64,000 bases of DNA. Origin: Acidobacteriota bacterium. GTDB taxonomy: Bacteria > Acidobacteriota > Terriglobia > Acidiferrales > UBA7541. The notes beneath the pieces were generated by a model. That model did no database searches, was not told the origin of the DNA, and worked only from the letters and a program-made list of their open reading frames with translations. The stretch's first letter is position 1. The number at the start of each line of letters is the position of its first letter. Where the stretch lies: NCBI GenBank assembly GCA_013289855.1, contig JABCZD010000007.1, forward strand, positions 186,001-250,000. The letters are read 5' to 3'. Below, piece after piece: positions 7,850 through 16,097 of this stretch. Made by a program: the position numbers and the translations under genes.

Positions 7850-8910
7850 GGTGTCTCGCCCCGGACGGCGCGCAGCCCGCGCAACGCTCCGTGAAGCTTC
7901 ATCAACTGTTCTTCCGGTAAAGATTCTGTGCGCTCGAGAATTTGCCGCGCGCGGTCGTCGGACTCGCGCATTTCTCGCTTCTCGTCTTCCGTCATGGTCA
8001 TAATTCGAAGTGACAATATTTCATCAATCTCCGCCCCGTCGAATAAGTCGCCTGGGCTTTCCGGCGCAATTTCGGGATAGTCATACAAAATAATCGGCGA
8101 AGAGAGCATGGTGTCTCGCTGGCCCTCATTTCCGACGAGGACCGGCCAGGTCCCAACGTTTTGGCAAGTCTGAGCGAACACCCGGTGCTCCTCGAGAGGA
8201 TCGATCAGCGACACGAATTCTCCCTCTCGCACTTCCAGAATTGTGTGCGCCGAAACAAGAGATCGTGCCAGCGCTTCCTCTCGAGTCACAGCTCCGAGAT
8301 CTTCGATCCGCGAGATGTTCGATATACGCGTCCTCAGTTTGAATACCCCTTCTTTTAATCGTTTGGCAGCGATTTCAATCATTCCCGCAACGCTCGCCTT
8401 AGCGCGAACGATCACTCCGACAATCAATCCATCGTCGCCCCAGATCGCTTCCTTTTCCTGTTTGATCGATAGCCGGAAGGGCCATTGCATGGACTGGTCG
8501 CCCAGCGCGGCAAGATTGAATTCCATCACTTCAATCACTTCTTCCACGGCCTCTTGCCATGGCTGGAAAGTTTTGCCATTGACCTCCAGCCTTTCGACTT
8601 TTTCAACCTCGCCTTCAATCACTGACGAAGCTTCGCTTGATAGAATTAGCAGTCTTTCGATGGAACGAGTCACCAGGCGCAAAAACCGAACGCGTACCAC
8701 GCAGTGCGTTTCCGCGTTTCCTGTGACCAGACACTCCGTTTGCATTGTCCAGGCGTCCGTGCCCCCTTGCGCCTCGCTGTAGGCGCGCGGATACACCACG
8801 CCAAAGTTGAAGCGCTGGCGGTTCTTGACCGCGGACGGCCGATACGGATAGAGCATGTAGCCTTCGTACAGCACGGCTTTCACGATTCCATCGACTAGCG
8901 CGGCATTCAT
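7846..8910 (-). CDS. Conserved unknown protein of group 1h hydrogenase operons
   Basis: This 354-residue soluble protein has no motif I can name. Its start (DGIVKAVLYEGYMLYPYRPS, then KNRQRFNFGVVYPRAYS) resembles proteins that I recall beside actinobacterial group 1h hydrogenases. The middle is alpha/beta, with no membrane segment; the C-terminus (MTEDEKREMRESDDRARQIL) is charged and helical, rather like a short region that could bind a partner. Both ends overlap neighbours by 4 bp (ATGA), with the DUF6084-like gene before and the protease gene after. I infer a structural or assembly factor specific to this hydrogenase class. No enzymatic residues are apparent. Confidence 0.7.
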   Translation of the reverse strand: MNAALVDGIVKAVLYEGYMLYPYRPSAVKNRQRFNFGVVYPRAYSEAQGGTDAWTMQTECLVTGNAETHCVVRVRFLRLVTRSIERLLILSSEASSVIEGEVEKVERLEVNGKTFQPWQEAVEEVIEVMEFNLAALGDQSMQWPFRLSIKQEKEAIWGDDGLIVGVIVRAKASVAGMIEIAAKRLKEGVFKLRTRISNISRIEDLGAVTREEALARSLVSAHTILEVREGEFVSLIDPLEEHRVFAQTCQNVGTWPVLVGNEGQRDTMLSSPIILYDYPEIAPESPGDLFDGAEIDEILSLRIMTMTEDEKREMRESDDRARQILERTESLPEEQLMKLHGALRGLRAVRGETP

Positions 8911-9557
8911 AACCGCACCGTTTCCGGAAGAGCATTCAGTACCCTCTCAAGCGCTTCTTCCCAGGTAGGGATGCCCTCTCGCACCTTGTATTGATAGAGC
9001 TTTTCGAAAGTGTCCCGCTGCACGGCAAGCCAGGCGGAATTCGGATAATACGCATCCATCAAATCTTTCCAGATTTTTACCGGCAGCCGGTACTTCGCTT
9101 CTTTGTCCCAGGAGATGGGCGCGACTTGCAGCGTCTCATCCGGTCCCTGATAGAAGACGCTTCCGCTGAATTGGAAGCACAGCGGCAAATCTCCGTCCGT
9201 CACGCCATGAAAGTATTTTGTCGCGGCCACGTTGAAATCAAACGTGCACGGCACCGCGATGTCGGCAAGCACGCTCCCCGAGAACCGTGGGACCACGACG
9301 CTTGCATGGGTCCACAGCATGCTACGCAATGTCTGGCCCCAACGATCCGGTTCGCCAAAAAGATCCATCAAGCGCGCTTGCTGATTCGCATCATATTTTC
9401 TGCGGGTTACTTCGATTTGGATTTGCGCGCGCAGCGCAACGGTGTGAATAATCTGGTCGCTTGGGTTGTTCGCGATTCGCAATTTGAACGCCAGCAACGG
9501 CGCGGCCGCGTACTGGACCACTTCGGCGCCTTCGATCGTGAGCTGCAGGTCAGGCAT
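8907..9557 (-). CDS. DUF6084-like protein of the hydrogenase operon
   Basis: The product is 216 residues when started at the ATG at 9557 (MPDLQLTIEGAEVV). The frame is open further upstream, but that would lie inside the DUF5947-like gene, and this ATG gives an 8-bp overlap like the other genes here. The protein is mainly beta in its first half (FKLRIANNPSDQIIHTVALRAQIQIEV) and contains a conserved-looking FGEPDRWGQTLRSMLW segment. From memory this fits DUF6084, which co-occurs with group 1h hydrogenase genes. No signal peptide or membrane segment. Function unknown. Confidence 0.68.
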   Translation of the reverse strand: MPDLQLTIEGAEVVQYAAAPLLAFKLRIANNPSDQIIHTVALRAQIQIEVTRRKYDANQQARLMDLFGEPDRWGQTLRSMLWTHASVVVPRFSGSVLADIAVPCTFDFNVAATKYFHGVTDGDLPLCFQFSGSVFYQGPDETLQVAPISWDKEAKYRLPVKIWKDLMDAYYPNSAWLAVQRDTFEKLYQYKVREGIPTWEEALERVLNALPETVRL

Positions 9558-10209
9558 TCGCGGCCTCGCGTCCGAACCCGGCTCTCTTTTTGAGCATGGC
9601 AAAAAACACGCCAATCTCGCGCCAAACTTCCGTGCCACCGGAGAGCCCGCGCCAGTGTGTGCGAATCAGCCCGACCAGCTTGTAACATTCGTCGATAGGG
9701 ACCAGATAATATTCAGCCTGCGTCGCGCTTCGCGCATGCCCAACCCGGTTAACGAGCAAGGCGGTTACATCGGGCTCCATCCCCTTCAGGACGGGATTGG
9801 ACTGCTCAATGTCGTCCCACGTTTCCAAGGGCAGCAACGATTCCGTTGGGCCAGCAGGGCTTGGATACAAAGCAATCACTTTTCTGTGCGGTGAACTCTT
9901 GAAGAAAAAGGCCATCTCGATCGGAATCATCAATCCATCCCACTGGCCGTCCGTGAGCTGAAAATCCTGCAGGAATAAAACGCGCCGCGGAACGCGTTTG
10001 TACTTTGTGCCAGCCTGTCCCTCAAACAGAATGGCGCACGCCCCACAGGCGCAGATCAGCTTGCGGTTCGCCGGCTCGACCAGGTGTTCGTGTTCGTGCG
10101 CCAGCTCGCGGCTGCACATTTCGCAGCGTTCGACGGCCGCTCGTTTGCGGGCAAACTGCCGCAGCGCCACGAACGCGTTGTCCTGTTGCGATGGAAGCTC
10201 GGCAGCCAT
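9550..10209 (-). CDS. DUF5947-like zinc-ribbon protein of the hydrogenase operon
   Basis: The 219-residue protein has two CxxC pairs about 28 residues apart near the N-terminus (ERCEMCSREL and ICACGACAILFEG) with HEHEH between, a likely metal-binding ribbon for zinc, or a rubredoxin-like iron site. The rest is alpha/beta with a FFFKSSPHRKVIALYPSPAGPTES segment. From memory this fits DUF5947. I chose the ATG at 10209, 1 nt after the NifU-like stop, giving MAAELPSQQDN. It belongs to the conserved accessory set of group 1h hydrogenases; an electron-transfer or assembly role is inference. Confidence 0.68.
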   Translation of the reverse strand: MAAELPSQQDNAFVALRQFARKRAAVERCEMCSRELAHEHEHLVEPANRKLICACGACAILFEGQAGTKYKRVPRRVLFLQDFQLTDGQWDGLMIPIEMAFFFKSSPHRKVIALYPSPAGPTESLLPLETWDDIEQSNPVLKGMEPDVTALLVNRVGHARSATQAEYYLVPIDECYKLVGLIRTHWRGLSGGTEVWREIGVFFAMLKKRAGFGREAANA

Positions 10210-10210
10210 G

Positions 10211-10804
10211 TCAGTCAGCGCCCCGCTGGGCCCTCGCAAGCGATAAACCGAACATACCCTGGCCGCTCTCAAGTTGCGCCACCGATACAAATCCGGATTG
10301 CATCAGGCCTGCACCTGTTTCTTCCACGACAATCGATGTCGCATCTGGCGCGGCGTCTTGTATCACGGCTTCGAGATTGGATTTCAGCGACGCGGCTGTA
10401 GAACCGCAGCCGTTAGGCTTGACGTGCAACCGCAGCGTAACTACCCCATCTTCACTGACGGAGATCAATTCCGCGCTCGCGCCATGCGATTCCATCGAGC
10501 GTTGTGATTTCTCCAGCGCGCGTGTCACACGCGTGCGCAGATTCTCCGGATGCAGCCCATAGAGCAGAAGTACACCGCCAACCAGATCATCGCGTCCACA
10601 TTTCCTGATAATCGCCTCTCCCGGTTCGCCGGCATCGGAAGCAAGCTGGAGGATTCGTTCGAGCGCGGCCCCGTGCAATGCCATCAGCGATTCAAGGAGC
10701 TCCTTCGCCATAGCGCGCGCATTCGGATCGGCGGCCGACTCAAGCTGTTCGACCATTTCGCCGATGCGCTGTATTCGCTTCTGCAGTTCTTTGTCCTGCG
10801 CCAT
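10211..10804 (-). CDS. NifU-like C-terminal domain protein, single-cysteine variant
   Basis: NifU C-terminal (Nfu) domains usually carry a CxxC that holds a transferable [4Fe-4S] cluster. Here an N-terminal helical part (about residues 1-90) precedes an Nfu-like domain in which the expected CxxC is GCGSTAAS, keeping only one Cys. The following segment (LKSNLEAVIQDAAPDATSIVVEE) matches the family. The ATG at 10804 is 3 nt after AAGGAG; the longer frame uses a TTG. It follows the large subunit by about 120 bp and leads the accessory gene cluster. It may serve Fe-S assembly for the small subunits, perhaps by bridging a cluster between two copies. Confidence 0.78.
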   Translation of the reverse strand: MAQDKELQKRIQRIGEMVEQLESAADPNARAMAKELLESLMALHGAALERILQLASDAGEPGEAIIRKCGRDDLVGGVLLLYGLHPENLRTRVTRALEKSQRSMESHGASAELISVSEDGVVTLRLHVKPNGCGSTAASLKSNLEAVIQDAAPDATSIVVEETGAGLMQSGFVSVAQLESGQGMFGLSLARAQRGAD

Positions 10805-10925
10805 AGTCTCCTTCAAAGATGAATCGAAGCGGGTGGCTGCAAAAGATGTGGCAAACTCGTTTTACCGCGCCCCAGCCTGCCCGTCTCCTGCACGCTCACC
10901 CGCATCTTCTCGGCGGCCTAGCTCG

Positions 10926-12722
10926 TCACGCGTGCTGGCCAAACATCGGTGAGTGATGAGTTTCCAGGATTCTGCCGTTGCCGAGATACATATGCACACC
11001 GCACGGCAAGCAGGGATCGAAACTCCGCACCGCCCGCATGATGTCGATGCCTTTGAACTTGTCGGGCCCGTTCTCTTCGAAGATTGGCGTGTTCTGCACG
11101 GCATCCTCGTAAGGCCCAGGCGTTCCGTAAATGTCTCGCGGATTGGCGTTCCATGGTGTTGGCGGATACGGATGGTAGTTGGCAATCTTTCCGTCACGGA
11201 TAACCACGTGATGCGACAGCACACCTCGCACCGCTTCATGGAAGCCGCAGCCGATGCCGTCTTGTGGGACGGTAAATTCCGTCCATGTCCGCGTTCTTCC
11301 CGCGTGCAGTTCCGCCAGCGCCTGTTCGACGAAATACAACGCGCAAGACGCCGCGTACACCTGAAAATACGTCCTGGCGCGATCGCGTTCGATGGCATTA
11401 CTCCACTTCGGAATCTTCCATTCGAACTCGACTTCCGGCAGTGAAGTGGTCTTGGGCAGATACATCTTCACGCTGTTGCCTGTCGATTTGACGTAACCGA
11501 TGTCCACCAAGCCGGCGAGCGCCGTCGCCCACAGCCGCGCGATTGGTCCGCCTCCGGTGTCCAAAGCCAGATGGTCACCCGTCCTCTTATCCAGCCACCG
11601 CGGCGACATAACCCAGGTGTACTTGCCGCCAAAATCGCGCTTCTGCGGCCGCGGGATGGTGGTCTGATTCCACGGATGATTCTGATCCACGGGATTGCCC
11701 AGCGGATCCTTCTGCACAAACTTTTCGCTCTGCTCCCAACCGTCATAGTAAGAACTGCCAAGCAGAATGCGAATGTTAAGGTTGATGTCCACCAGGTCGG
11801 TGGTCACGAGCTTGCCATCCACCACCACTCCAGGCGTTACATACATCGCCCGGCCCCACTGCGTCATGTTCTTGTAGGTGTAGTCACATACCGCGGGATT
11901 GTTAAACGAGCCCCAACACGCCAGCAGCACGCGCCGCTTCCCCACTTCTTCGTAACCGGGAAGGGCTTCATAGAAGAAATCAAAGAGGTCATCGTGCAAC
12001 GGCACGACCTTCTTCATAAATTCCACGTACTTCATTAAACGCACGAGATAGTCGGTGAAGAGCTGTACCGTCGGAACGGTCCCCACGCCGCCGGGATACA
12101 GCGTCGAGGGATGCACGTGCCGGCCTTCCATCAGGCAGAACATTTCTCGCGTCATTCGGCTCATCTGCAGCGCTTCGCGGTAGAACGAACCCACGAAGGG
12201 ATTCAGTGCCTTCATAATGTCCGCAATAGTCCGGAAGCCGTGCAGGTGGGAGTGCGGCGCTTCTTTCTTCTCTGCCTTGGCCCATACCGACGGATTGGTT
12301 TCCTTCACCATCTGCTCGCAGAAATCCACCCCGACCAGGTTGTCTTGAAAAATATTGTGGTCGAACATGTATTCTGCGGCTTCACCGAGATTGACGATCC
12401 ATTCGGCGATAGCCGGCGGGCGCACGCCAAACGCCATGTTCTGCGCATACGTCGCGCATGTGGCGTGATTGTCGCCGCAGATTCCGCAGATGCGGCTGGT
12501 AATGAAGTGCGCGTCTCGCGGATCCTTGCCCTTCATGAAAATGCTATAGCCCCGAAAGATGGACGACGTGCTGTGGCACTCCGCCACCTGCCGGTTCTCA
12601 AAGTCGATCTTGGTGAAAATTCCCAGGCTGCCAACGATCCGCGTGATCGGATCCCAGTTCATCTCCACCAGTTTTCTTGATCCGGTTGGCGTGCCTTTTG
12701 CCGCAGAAGTCATTGTGCTCAT
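10926..12722 (-). CDS. hhyL: [NiFe] hydrogenase large subunit, group 1h type
   Basis: This is the 598-residue catalytic subunit that splits H2 at a Ni-Fe(CN)2CO centre. The N-terminal ligand motif is RICGICGDNHATC (Cys79, Cys82), the C-terminal one is DPCLPCGVH (Cys571, Cys574), and His577 is followed by a 21-residue tail that the endopeptidase should remove. The RICGICGDNH wording and the neighbouring genes fit group 1h, the high-affinity class that oxidises atmospheric H2 in aerobic soil bacteria. A well-placed AAGGAG supports the ATG at 12722. The small-subunit gene ends 21 bp upstream. Symbol by analogy with mycobacterial hhyL. Confidence 0.95.
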   Translation of the reverse strand: MSTMTSAAKGTPTGSRKLVEMNWDPITRIVGSLGIFTKIDFENRQVAECHSTSSIFRGYSIFMKGKDPRDAHFITSRICGICGDNHATCATYAQNMAFGVRPPAIAEWIVNLGEAAEYMFDHNIFQDNLVGVDFCEQMVKETNPSVWAKAEKKEAPHSHLHGFRTIADIMKALNPFVGSFYREALQMSRMTREMFCLMEGRHVHPSTLYPGGVGTVPTVQLFTDYLVRLMKYVEFMKKVVPLHDDLFDFFYEALPGYEEVGKRRVLLACWGSFNNPAVCDYTYKNMTQWGRAMYVTPGVVVDGKLVTTDLVDINLNIRILLGSSYYDGWEQSEKFVQKDPLGNPVDQNHPWNQTTIPRPQKRDFGGKYTWVMSPRWLDKRTGDHLALDTGGGPIARLWATALAGLVDIGYVKSTGNSVKMYLPKTTSLPEVEFEWKIPKWSNAIERDRARTYFQVYAASCALYFVEQALAELHAGRTRTWTEFTVPQDGIGCGFHEAVRGVLSHHVVIRDGKIANYHPYPPTPWNANPRDIYGTPGPYEDAVQNTPIFEENGPDKFKGIDIMRAVRSFDPCLPCGVHMYLGNGRILETHHSPMFGQHA

Positions 12723-12743
12723 GTTTTCCGCTCCTTAGATCGA

Positions 12744-13808
12744 TTAGTACGCCCCGGGTCGATAGCCAGTGGTTAGTTCTGGCCGAGAATGCCGCCACTT
12801 CGGTTCCTTGTTTACCGTGTCGTTGGTAAATGCGCGCAAAGTTCGAATGGCCTTGCCGTAAATGCCGATGCTCGCAGCGGACACCTTTGCTCCCGGCGGC
12901 TCATCCATGAACGGCATGAACTTGTCCGGAAATCCTGGCATGGTGCATCCGATACAGATACCTCCCACATTCGGACACCCGCCGATGCCTGCCATCCAAC
13001 CGCGCTTGGGCACGTTGCAATTCACCACCGGTCCCCAACATCCCAGTTTCACGATGCATTTCGGCGAACCGTACACTTCCGCGAAATCACCTTGCTCGTA
13101 ATAACCGGCGCGGTCGCAGCCGTCATGCACGGTCTTCCCGAATAGCCACACCGGCCTCAACTGGTCATCCAGCGGAATCATCGGAGCTAATCCCGATACC
13201 TGATATAGAAGGTAGAGCACCGTCTCCATGAAGTTGTCCGGCTGCACCGGGCAGCCAGGTACGTTCACGATCGGCAAGCCCGCTTTGGACTTCCAATCCC
13301 AACCCAGGTAGTCGGCCAGTCCCATTGCTCCGGTGGGATTGCCCTGCATGGCGTGGATGCCGCCGTACGTAGCGCACGTTCCACAAGCAACTACCGCAAG
13401 CGCTTTCGGCGCTAACCGATCGATCCACTCGTTCGTGGTAATCGGTTGGCCGGTCCTCGAATCTGTCCCCAACGCCGCCCAGTAGCCTTCCTTCTTGATT
13501 TTCTCGTTGGGGATCGACCCTTCCACCACCAAAACAAACGGTTCGAGCTTCCCTTGCTCGGCTTGATACCAAAATTTCAGAAAATCATCGCCGTTTTCGT
13601 AGGCCAGCACCGGATTATGCAGATGGACTTTCGGCAATCCTGGAATAGCCCCTAGCAGGACATCCTCGATGCTCGGTTGGGTCGCCGCCGTTATCGACAC
13701 AGAATCGCCATCACAACCAAGCCCCGCTGTGATCCACAGAATATGTACTTCTGGAACCGGCGATGGCTTTTGTGTTTTTCGACCGTAAGGAATTGCTTCG
13801 GGTGTCAT
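12744..13808 (-). CDS. hhyS: [NiFe] hydrogenase small subunit, group 1h type (copy next to large subunit)
   Basis: The 354-residue product carries the three Fe-S clusters that take electrons from the active site. Its proximal site reads GLGCDGD (Cys32, Asp35), the CxxD variant known for group 1h enzymes in place of CxxC; further ligands lie in CGTCATYGG, PGCPVQP and the GGCPNVGGICIGCTMPGFPDKFMPF run. No Tat signal is present, so the enzyme should face the cytoplasm, as in this class. I chose the ATG at 13808, 6 nt after a GAGGAGAG, giving MTPEAIPYGRK. The gene precedes hhyL by 21 bp and follows a 271-bp gap holding inverted repeats. Confidence 0.95.
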   Translation of the reverse strand: MTPEAIPYGRKTQKPSPVPEVHILWITAGLGCDGDSVSITAATQPSIEDVLLGAIPGLPKVHLHNPVLAYENGDDFLKFWYQAEQGKLEPFVLVVEGSIPNEKIKKEGYWAALGTDSRTGQPITTNEWIDRLAPKALAVVACGTCATYGGIHAMQGNPTGAMGLADYLGWDWKSKAGLPIVNVPGCPVQPDNFMETVLYLLYQVSGLAPMIPLDDQLRPVWLFGKTVHDGCDRAGYYEQGDFAEVYGSPKCIVKLGCWGPVVNCNVPKRGWMAGIGGCPNVGGICIGCTMPGFPDKFMPFMDEPPGAKVSAASIGIYGKAIRTLRAFTNDTVNKEPKWRHSRPELTTGYRPGAY

Positions 13809-14016
13809 TTCTAGTCTCTCCTCTCGGGCTCGTGCGAATCCCAGCAGAGACAACTCTGCCCAATCCCGAACCCACGCGTAACCTCCACTTGGACAGATCA
13901 AGCGCTTCGCAACGGAAGCGCATGACGCGTTCGGGACAAACTGCTATTCACATTTTCGATGGTGAGAATAACTACGGCACTGGGGAGACTACAATCAGGC
14001 GCACGCCGTATTTAAC

Positions 14017-14056
14017 ATCAGGGACGGTCGTTTACTGCCATAGGGAATTCCCTGAT
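14017..14056. promoter_or_regulatory. Nested inverted repeats upstream of the hydrogenase structural genes
   Basis: ATCAGGGA (14017-14024) and TCCCTGAT (14049-14056) form a perfect 8-bp inverted repeat. Inside it lies the perfect 12-bp palindrome AGGGAATTCCCT (14042-14053). A further ATCAGG is at 13994. The site is 209-248 bp before the small-subunit start and just after the response-regulator gene. It is a candidate binding site for that NarL-type regulator, or could be a weak terminator of its transcript. I saw no convincing -35/-10 pair to pin the promoter. Confidence 0.4.
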
Positions 14057-14079
14057 GTGGATATTTGTGGAAAACCAGT

Positions 14080-14769
14080 TTAATAACCGCCGTTCAGATT
14101 GACGGTCCATTCAATCGCGTGCTGCACCAGTTCGCGCGCGTTCCGTAGCGCCAGTTTTTCCTTGATATGTGCCTGGTAGGACTCGATCGTCTTCACGCTG
14201 AGATGCAGCTCGTCGGCAATTTGCCGCGTCCCGTGGCCCTCGCCAATTAACCGGAAAACTTCGAGTTCCCTATCTGTAAGATTCAGGAGCGGTGAGCTCT
14301 TCGTCGGCGAAGCTCCTCTTACATACTGCTGCAACATGGTATTTGTGAGCCGATCGCTGAGATAAACCTCTCCTTGCAGGATTCTTCGAATCGCCACCAG
14401 CACTTTCTCGGTGGCCTCTTGCTTCATAATGTAGCCATTTGCGCCCGCCCGCATGGCGCGCTCCGCATAGATCGACTCGTCGTGCATGGAAAGAATCAGC
14501 ACCGGAAGACTTCCGGTTTTCATCCTGATTTCCTTGAGCACGTCCAATCCATCCGGCCCGCTCAAGGAAATGTCCAATACCACGATATCCGGCCGGAGGG
14601 TCGCGATGGCGTGGAACGCCGAATGCGCTCCCTCTGCTTCCCCGCACACGCAGAGATCCGTTTCGCGGTCGATGAGCAGCCCAAGCCCCTGACGAACAAT
14701 GGGGTGATCATCAACCAGAAGCACCCTACACTTCTTCGTCTGAACACTCGCCTGAGGTTTCGTTATCAT
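14080..14769 (-). CDS. NarL/FixJ-type response regulator
   Basis: The 229-residue protein has an N-terminal receiver domain (acidic pair at Asp20-Asp21, phospho-acceptor Asp66 in VVLDISL, the conserved Lys in GYIMKQ) and a C-terminal LuxR-type helix-turn-helix (LTDRELEVFRLIGEG then TRQIADELHLSVKTIESYQAHIKEKL). It follows the histidine kinase gene by 12 bp, so the two are a cognate pair. Location between two hydrogenase small-subunit genes suggests control of the hydrogenase operon. The inverted repeats downstream at 14017-14056 are a candidate target. Confidence 0.92.
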   Translation of the reverse strand: MITKPQASVQTKKCRVLLVDDHPIVRQGLGLLIDRETDLCVCGEAEGAHSAFHAIATLRPDIVVLDISLSGPDGLDVLKEIRMKTGSLPVLILSMHDESIYAERAMRAGANGYIMKQEATEKVLVAIRRILQGEVYLSDRLTNTMLQQYVRGASPTKSSPLLNLTDRELEVFRLIGEGHGTRQIADELHLSVKTIESYQAHIKEKLALRNARELVQHAIEWTVNLNGGY

Positions 14770-14781
14770 TGGCGTTCCCTA

Positions 14782-16017
14782 CTATTCAATACCTCGAACA
14801 GGAAACATGCAAGTCACCGTGATCCCTCGGTCTTGATTCGGCTGCACTTTCAGCGATCCCCCTACCATGTCCGCACGATAGTTCATAATGCTCAAACCAA
14901 CTCCCGGCGGATCCGCCGGCTTCTTGGGAAATCCCTCTCCGTCATCTTGAATTGACAACGTGCCGGCCCCGTTCTTGCCGGAAAGTCGAATCACAATGTT
15001 CCTCGATTTCCCATGTCGTATCGCATTGTTTACCGCCTCCTGCGCGATGCGATAAAGATGCGTCGCCAGATTCGCGTCGTGAATTCGCAGAGGACTCTCG
15101 CACCGGAAACTGCAGCCGATGTGAAACAATCCCTCCACTTCGCTCGCCCACTTCTTCAGCGCGGACATCAGTCCCAGCGGCTCTGCCGCAACCGGATGGA
15201 GCCCGCGCGCCAGTTGCCGCGTATTATCGATCGCCTGATTCACCATTTTAACAATCTTGGCCGCTTCTTCCGCTTCCGGCAAGGTCTTGTCCGAAAGCTT
15301 CTCCTCGAGAACTTTGCACATGAATGCGATGCCCGTCAGGTGTTGTCCCAGGCCGTCGTGCAAATCTTGCGCGATGCGCCGCTGTTCTCGGGCGCTGATT
15401 TCCAGTATCGCTTCCTCCAGACCCTTGCGCTCCGTAATGTCGAATCCCACGCCGTGGATAAACCACGGCCGCCCATCCTCCCGGCGAATCATTTTTGCTT
15501 CGCACTGAAACCACAGCACTCTGCCATCACGCGCTATCACCCGATACGCCGCTCGCAGCGCTTTGCCGGAAATAAACATCTCCGCGGCTTCCTCGCTCCA
15601 CCGCATCTTGTCATCGGGATGAATTCGCTGATACCACCGCACTGGATCTTCCAACCACTCAGTCTGCGAAAATCCCAGCGCCGTCTCAATCTCCGGGCTG
15701 ACGTACGCTTCACCAATGCCCTCGTCGAGATACGCCATGAACACCACAGCCGGAATCTGCTCCACCAACGCGCGATACTTCGCTTCCACGTTCGGCAAAT
15801 ACTGCGGCACAGCAGCCTCCGCAGCCGGCGTCACCCCCGTCTCTAAAGCGAAATTGATTTTTCGACTGGTATTGAGCGATTGTTGTTGCAAAAAAACGCC
15901 AGCAAGCTCCTGAAGTGCCTTCTCCGCTTCCGACAGCTGTGCGGATAACTTCTCAGCAGCATCACCTTCCGTATCGTCGCGTCTCCAATCCCTATGCGTG
16001 AGAAAATCTGCCGCCAT
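14782..16017 (-). CDS. PAS-domain sensor histidine kinase (HisKA_3 type), cytoplasmic
   Basis: The 411-residue kinase has a coiled-coil-like N-terminus (residues 20-50), one PAS domain (about 75-195, ending GVGFDITERK as PAC motifs do), a HisKA_3 dimerisation region with phospho-accepting His220 in QRRIAQDLHDGLGQHL, and an ATPase domain with AQEAVNNAIRHGKS and DDGEGFP. There is no membrane segment, so it senses an internal signal through the PAS fold, perhaps redox or a small ligand. No haem- or flavin-specific residues can be named. It is 80 bp downstream of the second small-subunit gene and 12 bp before its response regulator. Confidence 0.92.
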   Translation of the reverse strand: MAADFLTHRDWRRDDTEGDAAEKLSAQLSEAEKALQELAGVFLQQQSLNTSRKINFALETGVTPAAEAAVPQYLPNVEAKYRALVEQIPAVVFMAYLDEGIGEAYVSPEIETALGFSQTEWLEDPVRWYQRIHPDDKMRWSEEAAEMFISGKALRAAYRVIARDGRVLWFQCEAKMIRREDGRPWFIHGVGFDITERKGLEEAILEISAREQRRIAQDLHDGLGQHLTGIAFMCKVLEEKLSDKTLPEAEEAAKIVKMVNQAIDNTRQLARGLHPVAAEPLGLMSALKKWASEVEGLFHIGCSFRCESPLRIHDANLATHLYRIAQEAVNNAIRHGKSRNIVIRLSGKNGAGTLSIQDDGEGFPKKPADPPGVGLSIMNYRADMVGGSLKVQPNQDRGITVTCMFPVRGIE

Positions 16018-16097
16018 ATTCCAGCCTTTACTCTACGATGCCCGCCTCAAACGCTTGGATTTCTGCCGCTGACGCCGTTCGCCAAAGCGTCCTCGCT

